Shown: in pieces, positions 8,991 to 17,768 of the stretch
Layout of the letters: each line of letters opens with the position of its first letter
Position numbering within the stretch: position 1 is the stretch's first letter
Assembly (NCBI GenBank): GCA_949948735.1
Contig: CATLGV010000021.1
Span: 1 to 64,000, forward strand
Length of the DNA stretch: 64,000 nucleotides
Reading direction: 5' to 3'
Source of the DNA: an uncultured Lachnospiraceae bacterium
GTDB lineage: Bacteria > Bacillota > Clostridia > Lachnospirales > Lachnospiraceae
Position numbers and translations under genes: made by a program
The notes under the pieces: generated by a model
Told to the model about the DNA's origin: nothing
Seen by the model: only the letters and a program-made list of their open reading frames with translations
The model's database searches: none

Positions 8991-9263
8991 ATGGACAGAA
9001 ACGAGAAAACCGTATTGGCGGACATCTGCTATGTGAAGCTGGTTCCCGTCGGAGGCATCAATCCCAATAATCCTCTTTCGGATGAGGCGCGCAACGCGCA
9101 GGCGGCGCTGCTCAACCGCTGCCTCAACGACTATCCCAGAGGGATTATCATCGGGAAGGACGTCGCGGTGGGCAGATACCGGCTTGGGGAGCATGATTTG
9201 ACGATGGAGAAAATTACATATCATGTGGGTTTTACGAGAAGGCCTGCATGGGAACAGGAATAA
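8991..9263 (+). CDS. Conserved-looking small protein of unknown function
   Basis: 90 residues, GGAGGGATGAG before the ATG. The sequence is compact and globular: TVLADICYVKLVPVGGINPNNPLSDEARNAQAALLNRCLNDYPRGIIIGKDVAVGRYRLGEHDLTMEKITYHVGF. There is no signal peptide or membrane segment. It lies 25 bases after the second DUF2589 gene and 37 before the STAS gene, so it belongs to the same operon. I do not recognise a family. Confidence 0.65.
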   Translation: MDRNEKTVLADICYVKLVPVGGINPNNPLSDEARNAQAALLNRCLNDYPRGIIIGKDVAVGRYRLGEHDLTMEKITYHVGFTRRPAWEQE

Positions 9264-9300
9264 GGCGCCTTATTCCCGTTACGGAAAGGACAGGGAGATT

Positions 9301-9621
9301 ATGACAGTAGAAGCATATAAAGAAGAAAAAAAGCTGATTTTAAAAATTGCGGGGCGGGTCGACAACACGACGGCCCCTCTGCTGGAAAAGGAGCTTCGGG
9401 ACAGGCTGGATTCGGATACGGCGGAGATTCTGCTGGACTTTTTCCTGCTGGACTATATCTCGTCGGCCGGGCTGAGAGTGCTGCTGACAATGCAGAAGCT
9501 GATGAACAAAAGAAACGGGAAAATGATCATTAAAAACGCAAACGCCATCGTGACGGAGACCTTTAAGATTACCGGATTTTTAAATATTCTTACGGTAGAG
9601 CAGGGCGGCCGGCCGCAGTGA
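9301..9621 (+). CDS. STAS-domain anti-sigma factor antagonist (SpoIIAA/RsbV-like)
   Basis: 106 residues; CAGGGAGATT precedes ATG 9301, and the longer ORF start was rejected. It is a single STAS domain: LKIAGRVDNTTAPLLEKEL and the hallmark LLDFFLLDYISSAGLRVLLTMQ, where the first or second Ser of SSAG is the expected phosphorylation site. In partner switching, the unphosphorylated antagonist binds a kinase/anti-sigma protein and releases its target. The operon also encodes a membrane PP2C phosphatase with a C-terminal kinase-like domain (13192-15252), the natural partner. No sigma factor gene is nearby, so the output may be something other than sigma. Confidence 0.9.
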   Translation: MTVEAYKEEKKLILKIAGRVDNTTAPLLEKELRDRLDSDTAEILLDFFLLDYISSAGLRVLLTMQKLMNKRNGKMIIKNANAIVTETFKITGFLNILTVEQGGRPQ

Positions 9622-9649
9622 AAGTACTTTTAGAAAAGGTGGACGACGT

Positions 9650-12580
9650 ATGCATTGTCATAAAAAAAAATTGATTTTTGCCGGGTGTGCGGTGCTCCTG
9701 CTGCTGATGCTCTGGCACAGCCGCGGACTGCCGCGCCGGCCCCCGCTGCAGCCTGTGCACGCTTTTGAGTCCGTCAGCGAGGTGAGCATGGGCGTTCGGG
9801 GGAATACCTATGTGATAGACCGGGGGAAGAAGCGTCTGACCGTGGTGAATGAGAAACGCGAGGCGGTGCGGGTCATAGAGGGCGGCAGCAGGCAGGGCGC
9901 GTTCTATTATGCCTGCCGGGTATGCGATGATTCGTCGGGAAATATCTATGTCGCGGACATCGTATACGGGGACAGGGGGAACCGGATTGAACAGGAGAGA
10001 ATCATAAAGCTTGCCGGAGATAAGCGGACGGTGGTCTTTGCGGAGGATTATACGGAGTCGGCGAATCCGCCGCTGCAGTACGGCAGGATTCTGGAGCTGC
10101 AGACGTACCGGGACCAGGTCTGCTTCGTGAAGGTCGGGCAGGAAAAGCTGCTGTTGTACGGCCTCGACCTGCTGGGGAATGCACAGCTTCTCTCGGAGAC
10201 GGATTGCCCGTATGCGCTGAGCGATGCATCGTATGACGCTTCGACGGGAACCTTTGTGATCACGACAAGGCAGGGGGATATTTATGTCCGCTCCGGGAAG
10301 GATGCGCAGTGGCGCAGAATCCGGCAGGAGCAGCCGCAAAATATGCCGTGGGATGTCGTGGCGCGCAGCGGGGAGGTTTACTACACGGAGCTGCTGCGAA
10401 GAAGCATTATGCATTTTTCGATTGGCAGCGAGCAGGTGCAGGAAACGCTGTACCGGCAACAGGAGGCGCTCTACCGGCTGGATGTGTCTTCTGACGGCAG
10501 CAGGCTTGCGGCGACGGATTACAATGCGTTTTTTTATCTGTACGCCCGATACAACAAAGGCTCCGTCTCGGAATACTGTACGGCAGTGGAAAACCGCGAT
10601 TACCCGAAAGCCGCCCTTCTATGGGGCGCGGGACTTCTGGTATCGGCGGTACTGGCAGCAGCGGCTGTGCGTGCCGGTATCCGCCGGCTGCGGCAGATTC
10701 GGGATAAAAGCAATATATTCCGGGTAATGCTGGTGGTGGGCGCGGCAGTTTCGGTTTCGCTGACGGTCTCGTATTCCGCGCTGACGCAGATGATGGCAGG
10801 CCAGAGTGACATGCTGATACAGAATATGCTGCTGTTTGCGGAGCTTTTGCGGGAAGAGATTGATACGGAGGCGCTAAAGTCGGTAAGCGGCTGCAACGAT
10901 TACCACAGTGACGCCTACATGCGGGTGAAAGCCCCTCTGGACCGGATGATTGACGAGTCCTACGACCGGGAAATCTACTATTATTATCTGATTTATGACG
11001 CGGACGGGGATTACATCCGCTGCCTGATGGATTATGAGGATACCACCCCGTGCGGATATCCGATTTACGTGTACGGGGACAACGATTATACAAGGGCGCT
11101 GACACAGAATACGGAGATAGTGGTTGCCGATGATACAAGCTCCTACGGGGCATGGGTGTTTACGCTGCTGCCGGTGACGGACGACAAAGGGCAGGTCATT
11201 GCGGAGCTGGAGGTTGGTACAAGCCTCGACCGTATAACCGCGGAGAAAAAAGAAATCCTCTTTGAGCTTGTCTGTACAATATTTAACAGTGCGGCGGTCG
11301 TCGTGATGCTCCTGCTGGAGGTGCTGTTTCTGATCTCTTTTCTGGAGCGGCGCGCGAAAATCCCCGGACAGCAGCGCGGCCTTGCGGATCAGATACCGCT
11401 GCGCAGTATCGTATTTCTTTCTTATATGACAGATTCCATGCAGGACGCGTTTATCGTGCTGCTCTGCGACAGGCTCTATGACGGCGGACTGCCGGTTTCA
11501 AGAGAGGTTGCGGCCGCGCTGCCGATGTCGCTGCAGCTTCTTCTGGCGGCGGTCTTTTCCCTGGCGGGCGGCGGCCTTGCGGAAAGGCTCGGCGTCAAAA
11601 AGGTACTGTGCGCAGGCTTTATCGCGCAGACGGCAGGCTTTGTAATATGTCTGGCCTCCGGCGGTTATATGGGGCTTCTTATCGGAAAAGCGTGGATTGG
11701 AATCGGAATGGGCATGATTTATGTGAGCGCCAATACGGCGGCGTCGATGAGCGGCGCCGGACGGATGCAGGCAGCCTTTGCAGAGGTTGCGGCAGGCGTG
11801 CTGTCCGGGGTTACGATTGGCGTCGGCGTCGGTTCGCTTTTGCTCTCGGCGGGCTCTTATAAGCTGGTTTATCTGGCGGGCGCGGCGCTGCTTGCGCCGG
11901 GGCTTGCGATGGTGCTGCCTGCAAAGAACGCCGTTCCCCGGAGGGAGAAGCGCAGACGGCGTGCGGCGGAAACGGCGCGCTTCCTGTTTGACAGAAGGAT
12001 TATGGGCTTTTTTCTGCTGCTTTTGACGCCGTTTATGATCGCGCTCTCCTACCGGGAATATTTTTTCCCGCTGTATATGGAGCGCCTGGGTGTGGACGAG
12101 GTTCAAATCGGCCGGATGTATCTGGCCTGCGGGCTGGCGGCGCTTTATGCGGGGCCATATCTTTCCGGGCGGCTTCTGCGGACGCTGGGGGCAAAGAAAA
12201 GCGTTATGCTGGCAAGCCTCGCAATGGCAGCAGGCATGGGGATTTTTGTCCTGTTTCCGGGTGCGGCAAGCGTGACGGGAGGTCTGGTCGCGCTGTCGTT
12301 TACCATTTCGTTTGCTTATACCTGTCAGTATACATATTTTGAGCAGCTGCCGGCGTGCAGGGCGTTTGGAGAAGGAAGCGCCATGGGGATTTATTCGATG
12401 TTTGAGAGCCTGGGGCAGACGCTTGGCCCAGTCGTGTACGGTATGGCGCTGATGCGGGGGCAGCGCACGGGAATCGCGGTTTTGTCGGCGGCAATGGCGG
12501 GGCTGCTCGTCCTGTTTGCCCTGACCGCAATGGGGAAGAAGACGGGAAGGCGGCGGAAAAGAAAAGAGGAGTGTATATGA
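9650..12580 (+). CDS. Sensor-MFS fusion: extracytoplasmic propeller-like domain, cache-like domain and MFS transporter
   Basis: 976 residues. Order seen: N-terminal membrane segment (about 9-22); about 300 residues resembling a beta-propeller (repeated GNTYVIDRGKKRLTVVNEKRE and SGNIYVADI patterns); membrane segments at about 320-340 and 357-380; a cache-like extracytoplasmic domain to about 535 (EEIDTEALKSVSG... DREIYYYYLIYDADGDYIRC); a membrane helix at about 540-565; then an MFS permease of about 10-12 helices (585-965) with GGGLAERLGVKKVL as the loop 2-3 motif. The chain therefore joins a ligand-sensing module to a transporter. It lies between STAS and GNAT genes, and its stop overlaps the next ATG (ATGA). 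It may sense or import the signal for the phosphatase encoded downstream. Substrate unknown. Confidence 0.8.
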   Translation: MHCHKKKLIFAGCAVLLLLMLWHSRGLPRRPPLQPVHAFESVSEVSMGVRGNTYVIDRGKKRLTVVNEKREAVRVIEGGSRQGAFYYACRVCDDSSGNIYVADIVYGDRGNRIEQERIIKLAGDKRTVVFAEDYTESANPPLQYGRILELQTYRDQVCFVKVGQEKLLLYGLDLLGNAQLLSETDCPYALSDASYDASTGTFVITTRQGDIYVRSGKDAQWRRIRQEQPQNMPWDVVARSGEVYYTELLRRSIMHFSIGSEQVQETLYRQQEALYRLDVSSDGSRLAATDYNAFFYLYARYNKGSVSEYCTAVENRDYPKAALLWGAGLLVSAVLAAAAVRAGIRRLRQIRDKSNIFRVMLVVGAAVSVSLTVSYSALTQMMAGQSDMLIQNMLLFAELLREEIDTEALKSVSGCNDYHSDAYMRVKAPLDRMIDESYDREIYYYYLIYDADGDYIRCLMDYEDTTPCGYPIYVYGDNDYTRALTQNTEIVVADDTSSYGAWVFTLLPVTDDKGQVIAELEVGTSLDRITAEKKEILFELVCTIFNSAAVVVMLLLEVLFLISFLERRAKIPGQQRGLADQIPLRSIVFLSYMTDSMQDAFIVLLCDRLYDGGLPVSREVAAALPMSLQLLLAAVFSLAGGGLAERLGVKKVLCAGFIAQTAGFVICLASGGYMGLLIGKAWIGIGMGMIYVSANTAASMSGAGRMQAAFAEVAAGVLSGVTIGVGVGSLLLSAGSYKLVYLAGAALLAPGLAMVLPAKNAVPRREKRRRRAAETARFLFDRRIMGFFLLLLTPFMIALSYREYFFPLYMERLGVDEVQIGRMYLACGLAALYAGPYLSGRLLRTLGAKKSVMLASLAMAAGMGIFVLFPGAASVTGGLVALSFTISFAYTCQYTYFEQLPACRAFGEGSAMGIYSMFESLGQTLGPVVYGMALMRGQRTGIAVLSAAMAGLLVLFALTAMGKKTGRRRKRKEECI

Positions 12581-13131
12581 TAAGATATTCAGAAATCGTA
12601 CAGGGAGACATCCGGCAGGTGATTGGGCTGTACGAGCAGTATTTAAACAGCGGGGCATATATCCGCAGCGATATGCTGGAGGCGTTCTACGCCGGGGGAT
12701 ATATCGGGTACAAGGCGGAGGATGGCGGGAAAATTGTCGGAATGGTCTCCGGCAGAAGAGGAATTGCTTTTACCTATCCGCATCCGCAGCTGGAGAAGGA
12801 GCTGTACGGACATACGGGCGGCAGAAGCGTGTACACCGTGGATTCGCTGCTGGTGATTCCGGGCTGCCGCCGTCAGGGGATTGCGCGGAATCTGATATAT
12901 TATATACGCAGGCGGATGAAGGAGATAAAGACGGAGCTTGCGCTGGCGGAAATCTGGGTATATCCGGATGATGCCATACCGGCTGCCGCGGCCTTTTCGT
13001 ACCTGGGAAGAAGGACCTTCCGCCGCGTGATTCCAGGATTTTACAAGGATAACGCCGTGTACAAAATCGGCTGCCCGGTCTGTGGGGAAAGCTGCCGCTG
13101 CAAGGCAGCGGTGGAAATGTACTTATTATAA
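12577..13131 (+). CDS. GNAT-family N-acetyltransferase with cysteine-rich tail
   Basis: 184 residues; ATG 12577 overlaps the upstream stop and has GAGGAG at a good distance. The acetyl-CoA binding motif A is visible as VDSLLVIPGCRRQGIARNLIYYIRRRM (Q/R-x-x-G-x-G/A type), following a beta strand VYTVDSLLV. The last 20 residues, GCPVCGESCRCKAAVEMYLL, carry four closely spaced cysteines, which is unusual for the family and might bind metal. Acceptor substrate is unknown. Translational coupling to the sensor-MFS gene implies a shared role. Confidence 0.8.
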   Translation: MIRYSEIVQGDIRQVIGLYEQYLNSGAYIRSDMLEAFYAGGYIGYKAEDGGKIVGMVSGRRGIAFTYPHPQLEKELYGHTGGRSVYTVDSLLVIPGCRRQGIARNLIYYIRRRMKEIKTELALAEIWVYPDDAIPAAAAFSYLGRRTFRRVIPGFYKDNAVYKIGCPVCGESCRCKAAVEMYLL

Positions 13132-13191
13132 CGCAGCGCGCAGGAACAGCCTGTGGAAGGCCTGCTCCTGCGGGAAAAGGACGGTGAAGAA

Positions 13192-15252
13192 ATGAAGCAT
13201 GGACTGAGAGCGCGAATCAGTGTTGAGATAAGCTGCATGGTAATGCTGATGGGAATGGTGCTGATTGCACTTAGCTGTTATGCGTTTTATGACGCGTATA
13301 TCAGTTTTTACAGCGAGAAGGCGCAGGACATTGTGCGGATGCTGGCCCGGGAGGTGGATGCCGACGCGCTGAGCGGCTATCTGGAGAGCGGCAAAACGGA
13401 TGCGGCATATGAGCGGATGCTGGCGCATTTCAATAATGTAAAGGAGAACGCCGGCGAGCTGGGGTATCTCTATCTGTTTGTGCCGTATGAGGATCATTTT
13501 GTTTATATCCTTGACGCATATACGGCGGCGGACGATAAGCGCAATATCGCCCGTCTGGGCGATCAGTTCCGGTACGGGGAGATGGAGTACCGGTATCTTC
13601 TTGCGGATATCCGGGATAAAAAGCCCTCCACGGAGGTTATATTCGGGAAGGATGAGGGCTATGGGAAAACCGTATCGGCCTGGGCACCCGTGCTTAACGC
13701 GGAGGGGGAGCTTGCGGCGATGGTGGAGGCGGATTACGTGCTGGGGAACCTGCAGCGCAGAATCAACGCTTATATGATGGGAATCTCCGCATTCCTGCTG
13801 GTGGGCATGGCGGTGATTCTTTACGCGGTTCTCCATGTCCTCAAGAAAAACGTGACGACGCCGCTGGAAAGGCTGGCCGGATATGTCAATTCCTATGAGA
13901 ACGGGGAGGAACAGCCAGGGCCGTATCCGTTCTGCAAAAAGGACGAAATAAAGCTGCTGTCCGATTCGTTTCAGGGTATGATTGCGCGGACAAAGGACTA
14001 TATCGCGCGGATTGAACGGGCCGCTGCGGAAAAGGAGCGTATCGGGGCGGAGCTTTCCGTTGCGGCGCACATACAGGCAAACATGCTGCCCTGCGTCTTC
14101 CCTCCCTTTCCCGACAGGAGGGAGTTTACACTCTTTGCAACGATGAGGCCCGCAAAGGAGGTCGGGGGAGATTTCTACGATTTCTTTCTGATCGACGAGG
14201 ACAGGCTGGTGCTGGTGATTGCCGACGTATCGGGAAAGGGCGTCCCGGCGGCGCTGTTTATGGTCATTGCAAAGACCCTGATCAAGAATCACGCGCAGGG
14301 CGGCCAGACACCGGAAAAAATTTTTGAAAACGTCAATGCACAGCTATGCGAGAACAATGAGGAGGGAATGTTTGTGACGGCCTGGCTGGGCATCTTAAGC
14401 CTGTCGACAGGGAGTCTATCCTATGTCAACGCGGGACACAACATGCCGTTAATCAAGCGGCGCGGCGGGACGTATGAGTATCTCGAGACGGAGCCGGATT
14501 TTGTACTTGCCGGAATGGAAAATCAGCAGTACCGGCGCAGAGAGCTGACGCTGGAGCCGGGGGATATGCTGTATGTGTATACGGACGGCGCGCCGGAGGC
14601 GGTAAACGGAAAAAAGCAGCTCTACGGGGATGAGCGGCTCAGATACGCGCTGAACCGGAATAAGGAGGAGCCGCCGGAGGAGCTTCTGCCCGACGTCAGA
14701 GCGGATATTGACCGCTTTGCGGGAGAGGAGCCGCAGTTTGACGATATTACCATGCTGTGCCTTCGATATAACGGCGAATCCGAATCCGCGGATTCGCATG
14801 AGCCTGAAAAGCCGCAGGCGGCCGCGCCGCAAACAAGCGCGCTGCGGGTTCGGGCGGAGGACATGCAGCTTGAGACCGTGCTGGCGTTTGTCGACGCGCA
14901 GCTTGAAACGGCCGGCTGTCCGAGGCGTACGGCGGTGCAGCTTGCGATTGCCGTGGAGGAGCTTTTTGTCAATATTGCGCATTACGCATACGGCGGCGGG
15001 GTGGGAGAGGCTGTCATATCGATGGAGCTGCTTCCGGGCCAGAGCGGGGTATCGGTTACGCTCGAGGACGGCGGGATTGCGTATAATCCGCTGGAAAGGG
15101 CAGATCCGGATATTGATTTGGACGCCGGACAGAGGGCGGTCGGCGGACTTGGTATTTATATGGTCAAAAAGAGTATGGATGAAATGACGTATGAATACAG
15201 GAATCGGAAGAACCGGTTGACAATACGCAAGTACTGGACGGCAGAGCGGTAA
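13192..15252 (+). CDS. Membrane PP2C (SpoIIE-type) phosphatase with C-terminal RsbW-like kinase domain
   Basis: 686 residues from ATG 13192. Membrane helices at about 14-34 and 193-217 enclose a cache-like sensor. A HAMP-like linker (TTPLERLAGYVNSYENG) and coiled coil follow. The SpoIIE/RsbU phosphatase spans about 285-525, with metal motifs EVGGDFYDFF, IADVSGKGVPAALFM, YVNAGHNMP and DDITMLCLRY. A Pro/Ala linker leads to a histidine-kinase-like ATPase at about 549-683 (LAIAVEELFVNIAHYAY with the N-box, and VGGLGIYMVKKSMDEMTY with the G-box). RsbU-type domains dephosphorylate STAS antagonists, and RsbW-type domains phosphorylate them. Having both in one chain makes it a bifunctional switch for the STAS protein of this operon. 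Confidence 0.88.
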   Translation: MKHGLRARISVEISCMVMLMGMVLIALSCYAFYDAYISFYSEKAQDIVRMLAREVDADALSGYLESGKTDAAYERMLAHFNNVKENAGELGYLYLFVPYEDHFVYILDAYTAADDKRNIARLGDQFRYGEMEYRYLLADIRDKKPSTEVIFGKDEGYGKTVSAWAPVLNAEGELAAMVEADYVLGNLQRRINAYMMGISAFLLVGMAVILYAVLHVLKKNVTTPLERLAGYVNSYENGEEQPGPYPFCKKDEIKLLSDSFQGMIARTKDYIARIERAAAEKERIGAELSVAAHIQANMLPCVFPPFPDRREFTLFATMRPAKEVGGDFYDFFLIDEDRLVLVIADVSGKGVPAALFMVIAKTLIKNHAQGGQTPEKIFENVNAQLCENNEEGMFVTAWLGILSLSTGSLSYVNAGHNMPLIKRRGGTYEYLETEPDFVLAGMENQQYRRRELTLEPGDMLYVYTDGAPEAVNGKKQLYGDERLRYALNRNKEEPPEELLPDVRADIDRFAGEEPQFDDITMLCLRYNGESESADSHEPEKPQAAAPQTSALRVRAEDMQLETVLAFVDAQLETAGCPRRTAVQLAIAVEELFVNIAHYAYGGGVGEAVISMELLPGQSGVSVTLEDGGIAYNPLERADPDIDLDAGQRAVGGLGIYMVKKSMDEMTYEYRNRKNRLTIRKYWTAER

Positions 15253-15333
15253 TATTTTGTGCAATCTGCCGGATGAAAATCTATCCGCAAGACGCTATAC
15301 TATACATAAGAAAAGAAGACGGAGGCGGACGGA

Positions 15334-16662
15334 ATGCGGATACATTTGCCTGAAAAGGTAGGCTATATCATTCGACAATTGGAGCAGGCAGGCTATGAGG
15401 CCTACGCGGTGGGCGGCTGCGTGCGGGACTCGCTGCTTGGGCGGATCCCGGACGACTGGGATGTGACGACCCTGGCGACGCCGCAGCAGGTAAAGTCCGT
15501 ATTCCGGCGCACCGTCGATACCGGCATCGCGCACGGCACCGTAACAGTGCTGCTCGAGAAGGAAGGGTTTGAGGTTACGACCTACCGTATCGACGGTGAA
15601 TACGAGGACAGCCGCCACCCAAAGGAAGTCGTCTTTACGGCAAATCTGGCGGAGGATTTAAAGCGCCGCGACTTTACGATCAACGCGATGGCGTACAATG
15701 ACAGAAGCGGGATTGTGGATATCTTTGGCGGAACGCGGGACCTGGAGCGGGGAATCATCCGCTGTGTGGGAGATGCACGGGAACGGTTTACGGAGGACGC
15801 CCTGCGCATGATGCGCGCGGTGCGGTTTTCCGCGCAGCTGGGCTTTGATATTGAGGAGCAGACAAGGCAGGCCGTTACGGCGCTGGTACGGACGCTGGAA
15901 AACATCAGCGCGGAGCGTATTCAGACAGAGCTTGTAAAGCTTCTGTGCTCCCCGCATCCGGATTATTTGCGGGACGCATACCGTCTGGGCATTACGGGCG
16001 TGATTCTGCCAGAGCTGGACAGGACGTTTGCGACGGCGCAGAACAATCCGCATCATAGCCATACGGTGGGGGAGCATTTGATGAACTGCCTGCTCCATGT
16101 GCGGGACGACAAGGCGCTGCGCCTTGCGGCGCTTCTGCATGACATCGGTAAGCCGGACAAAAGAACCACGGACAATACGGGAATCGATCATTTCTACGGA
16201 CATGTGGAGCAGAGCGAGATCCTTGCCGTTCAAATTCTGCGGCGGCTGAAGTTTGACAACGATACAATACAGAAGGTGCGCCAGTATGTCCGGTACCATG
16301 ATTACGATGTCGAGCCGACGGCGAGGGCCGTGCGGCGTGCCGTCAACAAAATCGGTACGGCGTATTTTCCGCAGGTGCTGGAGCTCAAACACGCGGACGC
16401 GCTTGCGCAGAGCACGTATCAGCGGGAGGCGAAGCTTGCGCAGCTTACCCGGCTGGAGGCGCTTTATGGGGAAATTACGGCGCAGGACCAGTGCGTCTCT
16501 TTAAAGACCTTAAAAATATCGGGGGATGACCTGATTGCGCTGGGCGTACCCAGAGGAAAGAAAATAGGAGAGCTACTGCAGCTTTTGCTGGAGGATGTCC
16601 TGGAACAGCCCGAGCATAATGACAGGGCGTATCTGACGCAGGCCTGTAAAAGATTACTGTAA
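15334..16662 (+). CDS. cca: CCA tRNA nucleotidyltransferase with HD domain
   Basis: 442 residues, GGAGG before the ATG. Class II CCA-adding enzyme: the nucleotidyltransferase head has GGCVRDSLLGRIPDDWDVTT (the GG and DxD metal motifs) and RRDFTINAMAYN; the neck follows with EDALRMMRAVRFSAQLGF. An HD domain is inserted or appended (LRLAALLHDIGKPDKRT, with HS further upstream in PHHSHTVGEH). The enzyme adds or repairs the 3' CCA of tRNAs without a template. HD-containing versions are usual in clostridia. It probably has its own promoter, since the phosphatase operon ends 81 bases upstream. Confidence 0.93.
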   Translation: MRIHLPEKVGYIIRQLEQAGYEAYAVGGCVRDSLLGRIPDDWDVTTLATPQQVKSVFRRTVDTGIAHGTVTVLLEKEGFEVTTYRIDGEYEDSRHPKEVVFTANLAEDLKRRDFTINAMAYNDRSGIVDIFGGTRDLERGIIRCVGDARERFTEDALRMMRAVRFSAQLGFDIEEQTRQAVTALVRTLENISAERIQTELVKLLCSPHPDYLRDAYRLGITGVILPELDRTFATAQNNPHHSHTVGEHLMNCLLHVRDDKALRLAALLHDIGKPDKRTTDNTGIDHFYGHVEQSEILAVQILRRLKFDNDTIQKVRQYVRYHDYDVEPTARAVRRAVNKIGTAYFPQVLELKHADALAQSTYQREAKLAQLTRLEALYGEITAQDQCVSLKTLKISGDDLIALGVPRGKKIGELLQLLLEDVLEQPEHNDRAYLTQACKRLL

Positions 16663-16668
16663 TAAAAG

Positions 16669-16717
16669 GAATCCCCGTTACATAAGATAGACTAGTATTT
16701 TATGTAGGGGGGATTCT
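16669..16717 (+). promoter_or_regulatory. Stem-loop that includes the cotS-like ribosome binding site
   Basis: GAATCCCC and GGGGGATTC flank an inner pair TACATAA / TTTATGTA. The right arm contains the G-rich ribosome binding site for the TTG start at 16720. The structure could terminate cca transcription or hide the ribosome binding site. No U run follows. Confidence 0.5.
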
Positions 16718-16719
16718 CT

Positions 16720-17721
16720 TTGAATGACAGAACTGTTACTGTGCTGGAGCAGTATGATATGGAGGTATCGCGCACCTTTAAGGGCAGGGGCACCCTGATC
16801 TGCGATACGGATAAGGGAATGCGCGTGCTGAAGGAATATAAGGGAAAAACGGAAAAGCTGGAGCTCTTGAGCAGCCTGCAGCAGAATATAGACGATTCCA
16901 TCCGGACAGATAGGCTTGTGCGCAACAAGGAGAACGAACTTTTTGTCAGAGACGTCGACGGCAGCGTTTACATATTGAAGGAGCAGGTGGACGGAAGGGA
17001 GTGCAGCTACAAGAGCGAGGAGGACATCGCGAAAGCCTTCGATACGATGGCGAGGCTGCATCTGAGCCTTACGCTTGATGAGGCCGAGGCCGCGCAGGAG
17101 GAGATGCCCGTCTATTTTTATGCGGACGAAATGGAGAAGCACACAAGAGAGTGCCGCCATGTGCGCAATTATCTGCGAAAGCTGCGTGTGAAAACGGACT
17201 TTGAACGGGCGCTTCTGCGGGAATATGACTATTTCCTGGAAAAGGCGTGCGAGATTACCGAGCAGGCCGCAGGGGAATCCCGGCAGGACTATGAGGCCTA
17301 TGTCAGGGAAAACGGCCTGTACTGCCATGGGGATTATCAGTATCACAATGTCGTATATCCCAGGAACGACACGCAAGGCGGCGATGTCGGCGTCGTTAAT
17401 TTCGAGCACTTTGTGCACGACTGCGGGGCGCGGGATTTTTATCTGCTTTTCCGCAAAATCTCTGAAAAGAGCGACTGGTCCATCCCGCTCGGAGAAAAAA
17501 TGCTGGAGGCATATCAGCACAGGCGGGCGCTCGCACCCTGCGAATGGCGGGCGGTGGGGCTGCGGCTGGCGTATCCGGAAAAATTCTGGAAGATTATCAA
17601 TTTTTACCAGAATTCCAGGAAGTCGTGGATGCCCAACCGCAATTTTGAGAAACTGGATAATCTGATTCGGCAGGAAAAGTATAAGGAAAAGCTGATGAGG
17701 AAATTTTTTGGTCTTGTATAG
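16720..17721 (+). CDS. CotS-family spore coat protein (APH/kinase-like fold)
   Basis: 333 residues with a TTG start 8 bases after a GGGGGG site. The fold is that of aminoglycoside/choline kinase-like proteins: an N-lobe including MRVLKEYKG, a catalytic-loop equivalent YCHGDYQYHNVVY (HxDxxxxN form), and VGVVNFEHF where kinases have the metal-binding IDFE. CotS/YsxE/YutH-type proteins are coat components in Bacillus and are common in sporulating clostridia. In this protein the usual D of IDF(D/E) is N (VNFEHF), so kinase activity is doubtful. It sits between cca and a PEGA lipoprotein gene with no obvious operon partner. Confidence 0.8.
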   Translation: MNDRTVTVLEQYDMEVSRTFKGRGTLICDTDKGMRVLKEYKGKTEKLELLSSLQQNIDDSIRTDRLVRNKENELFVRDVDGSVYILKEQVDGRECSYKSEEDIAKAFDTMARLHLSLTLDEAEAAQEEMPVYFYADEMEKHTRECRHVRNYLRKLRVKTDFERALLREYDYFLEKACEITEQAAGESRQDYEAYVRENGLYCHGDYQYHNVVYPRNDTQGGDVGVVNFEHFVHDCGARDFYLLFRKISEKSDWSIPLGEKMLEAYQHRRALAPCEWRAVGLRLAYPEKFWKIINFYQNSRKSWMPNRNFEKLDNLIRQEKYKEKLMRKFFGLV

Positions 17722-17742
17722 ACAGGTGCGGACAGATATAAT
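17714..17742 (+). promoter_or_regulatory. Sigma-A-like promoter for the PEGA lipoprotein gene
   Basis: TTGTAT, 17 bases, TATAAT. It overlaps the end of the cotS-like gene, with the -10 box 26 bases before the next ATG. Confidence 0.65.
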
Positions 17743-17768
17743 AAAGGAAAACAGATTTCGGAGGATAC

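Noticed and set aside
5327-9263. Prophage or phage-tail module, suggested by the endolysin gene
   Set aside because: No capsid, tail, terminase, holin or integrase genes nearby; neighbours are DUF2589 and signalling genes.
13126-14292. 388-residue minus-strand ORF
   Set aside because: Antisense to the PP2C phosphatase gene, which has clear motifs.
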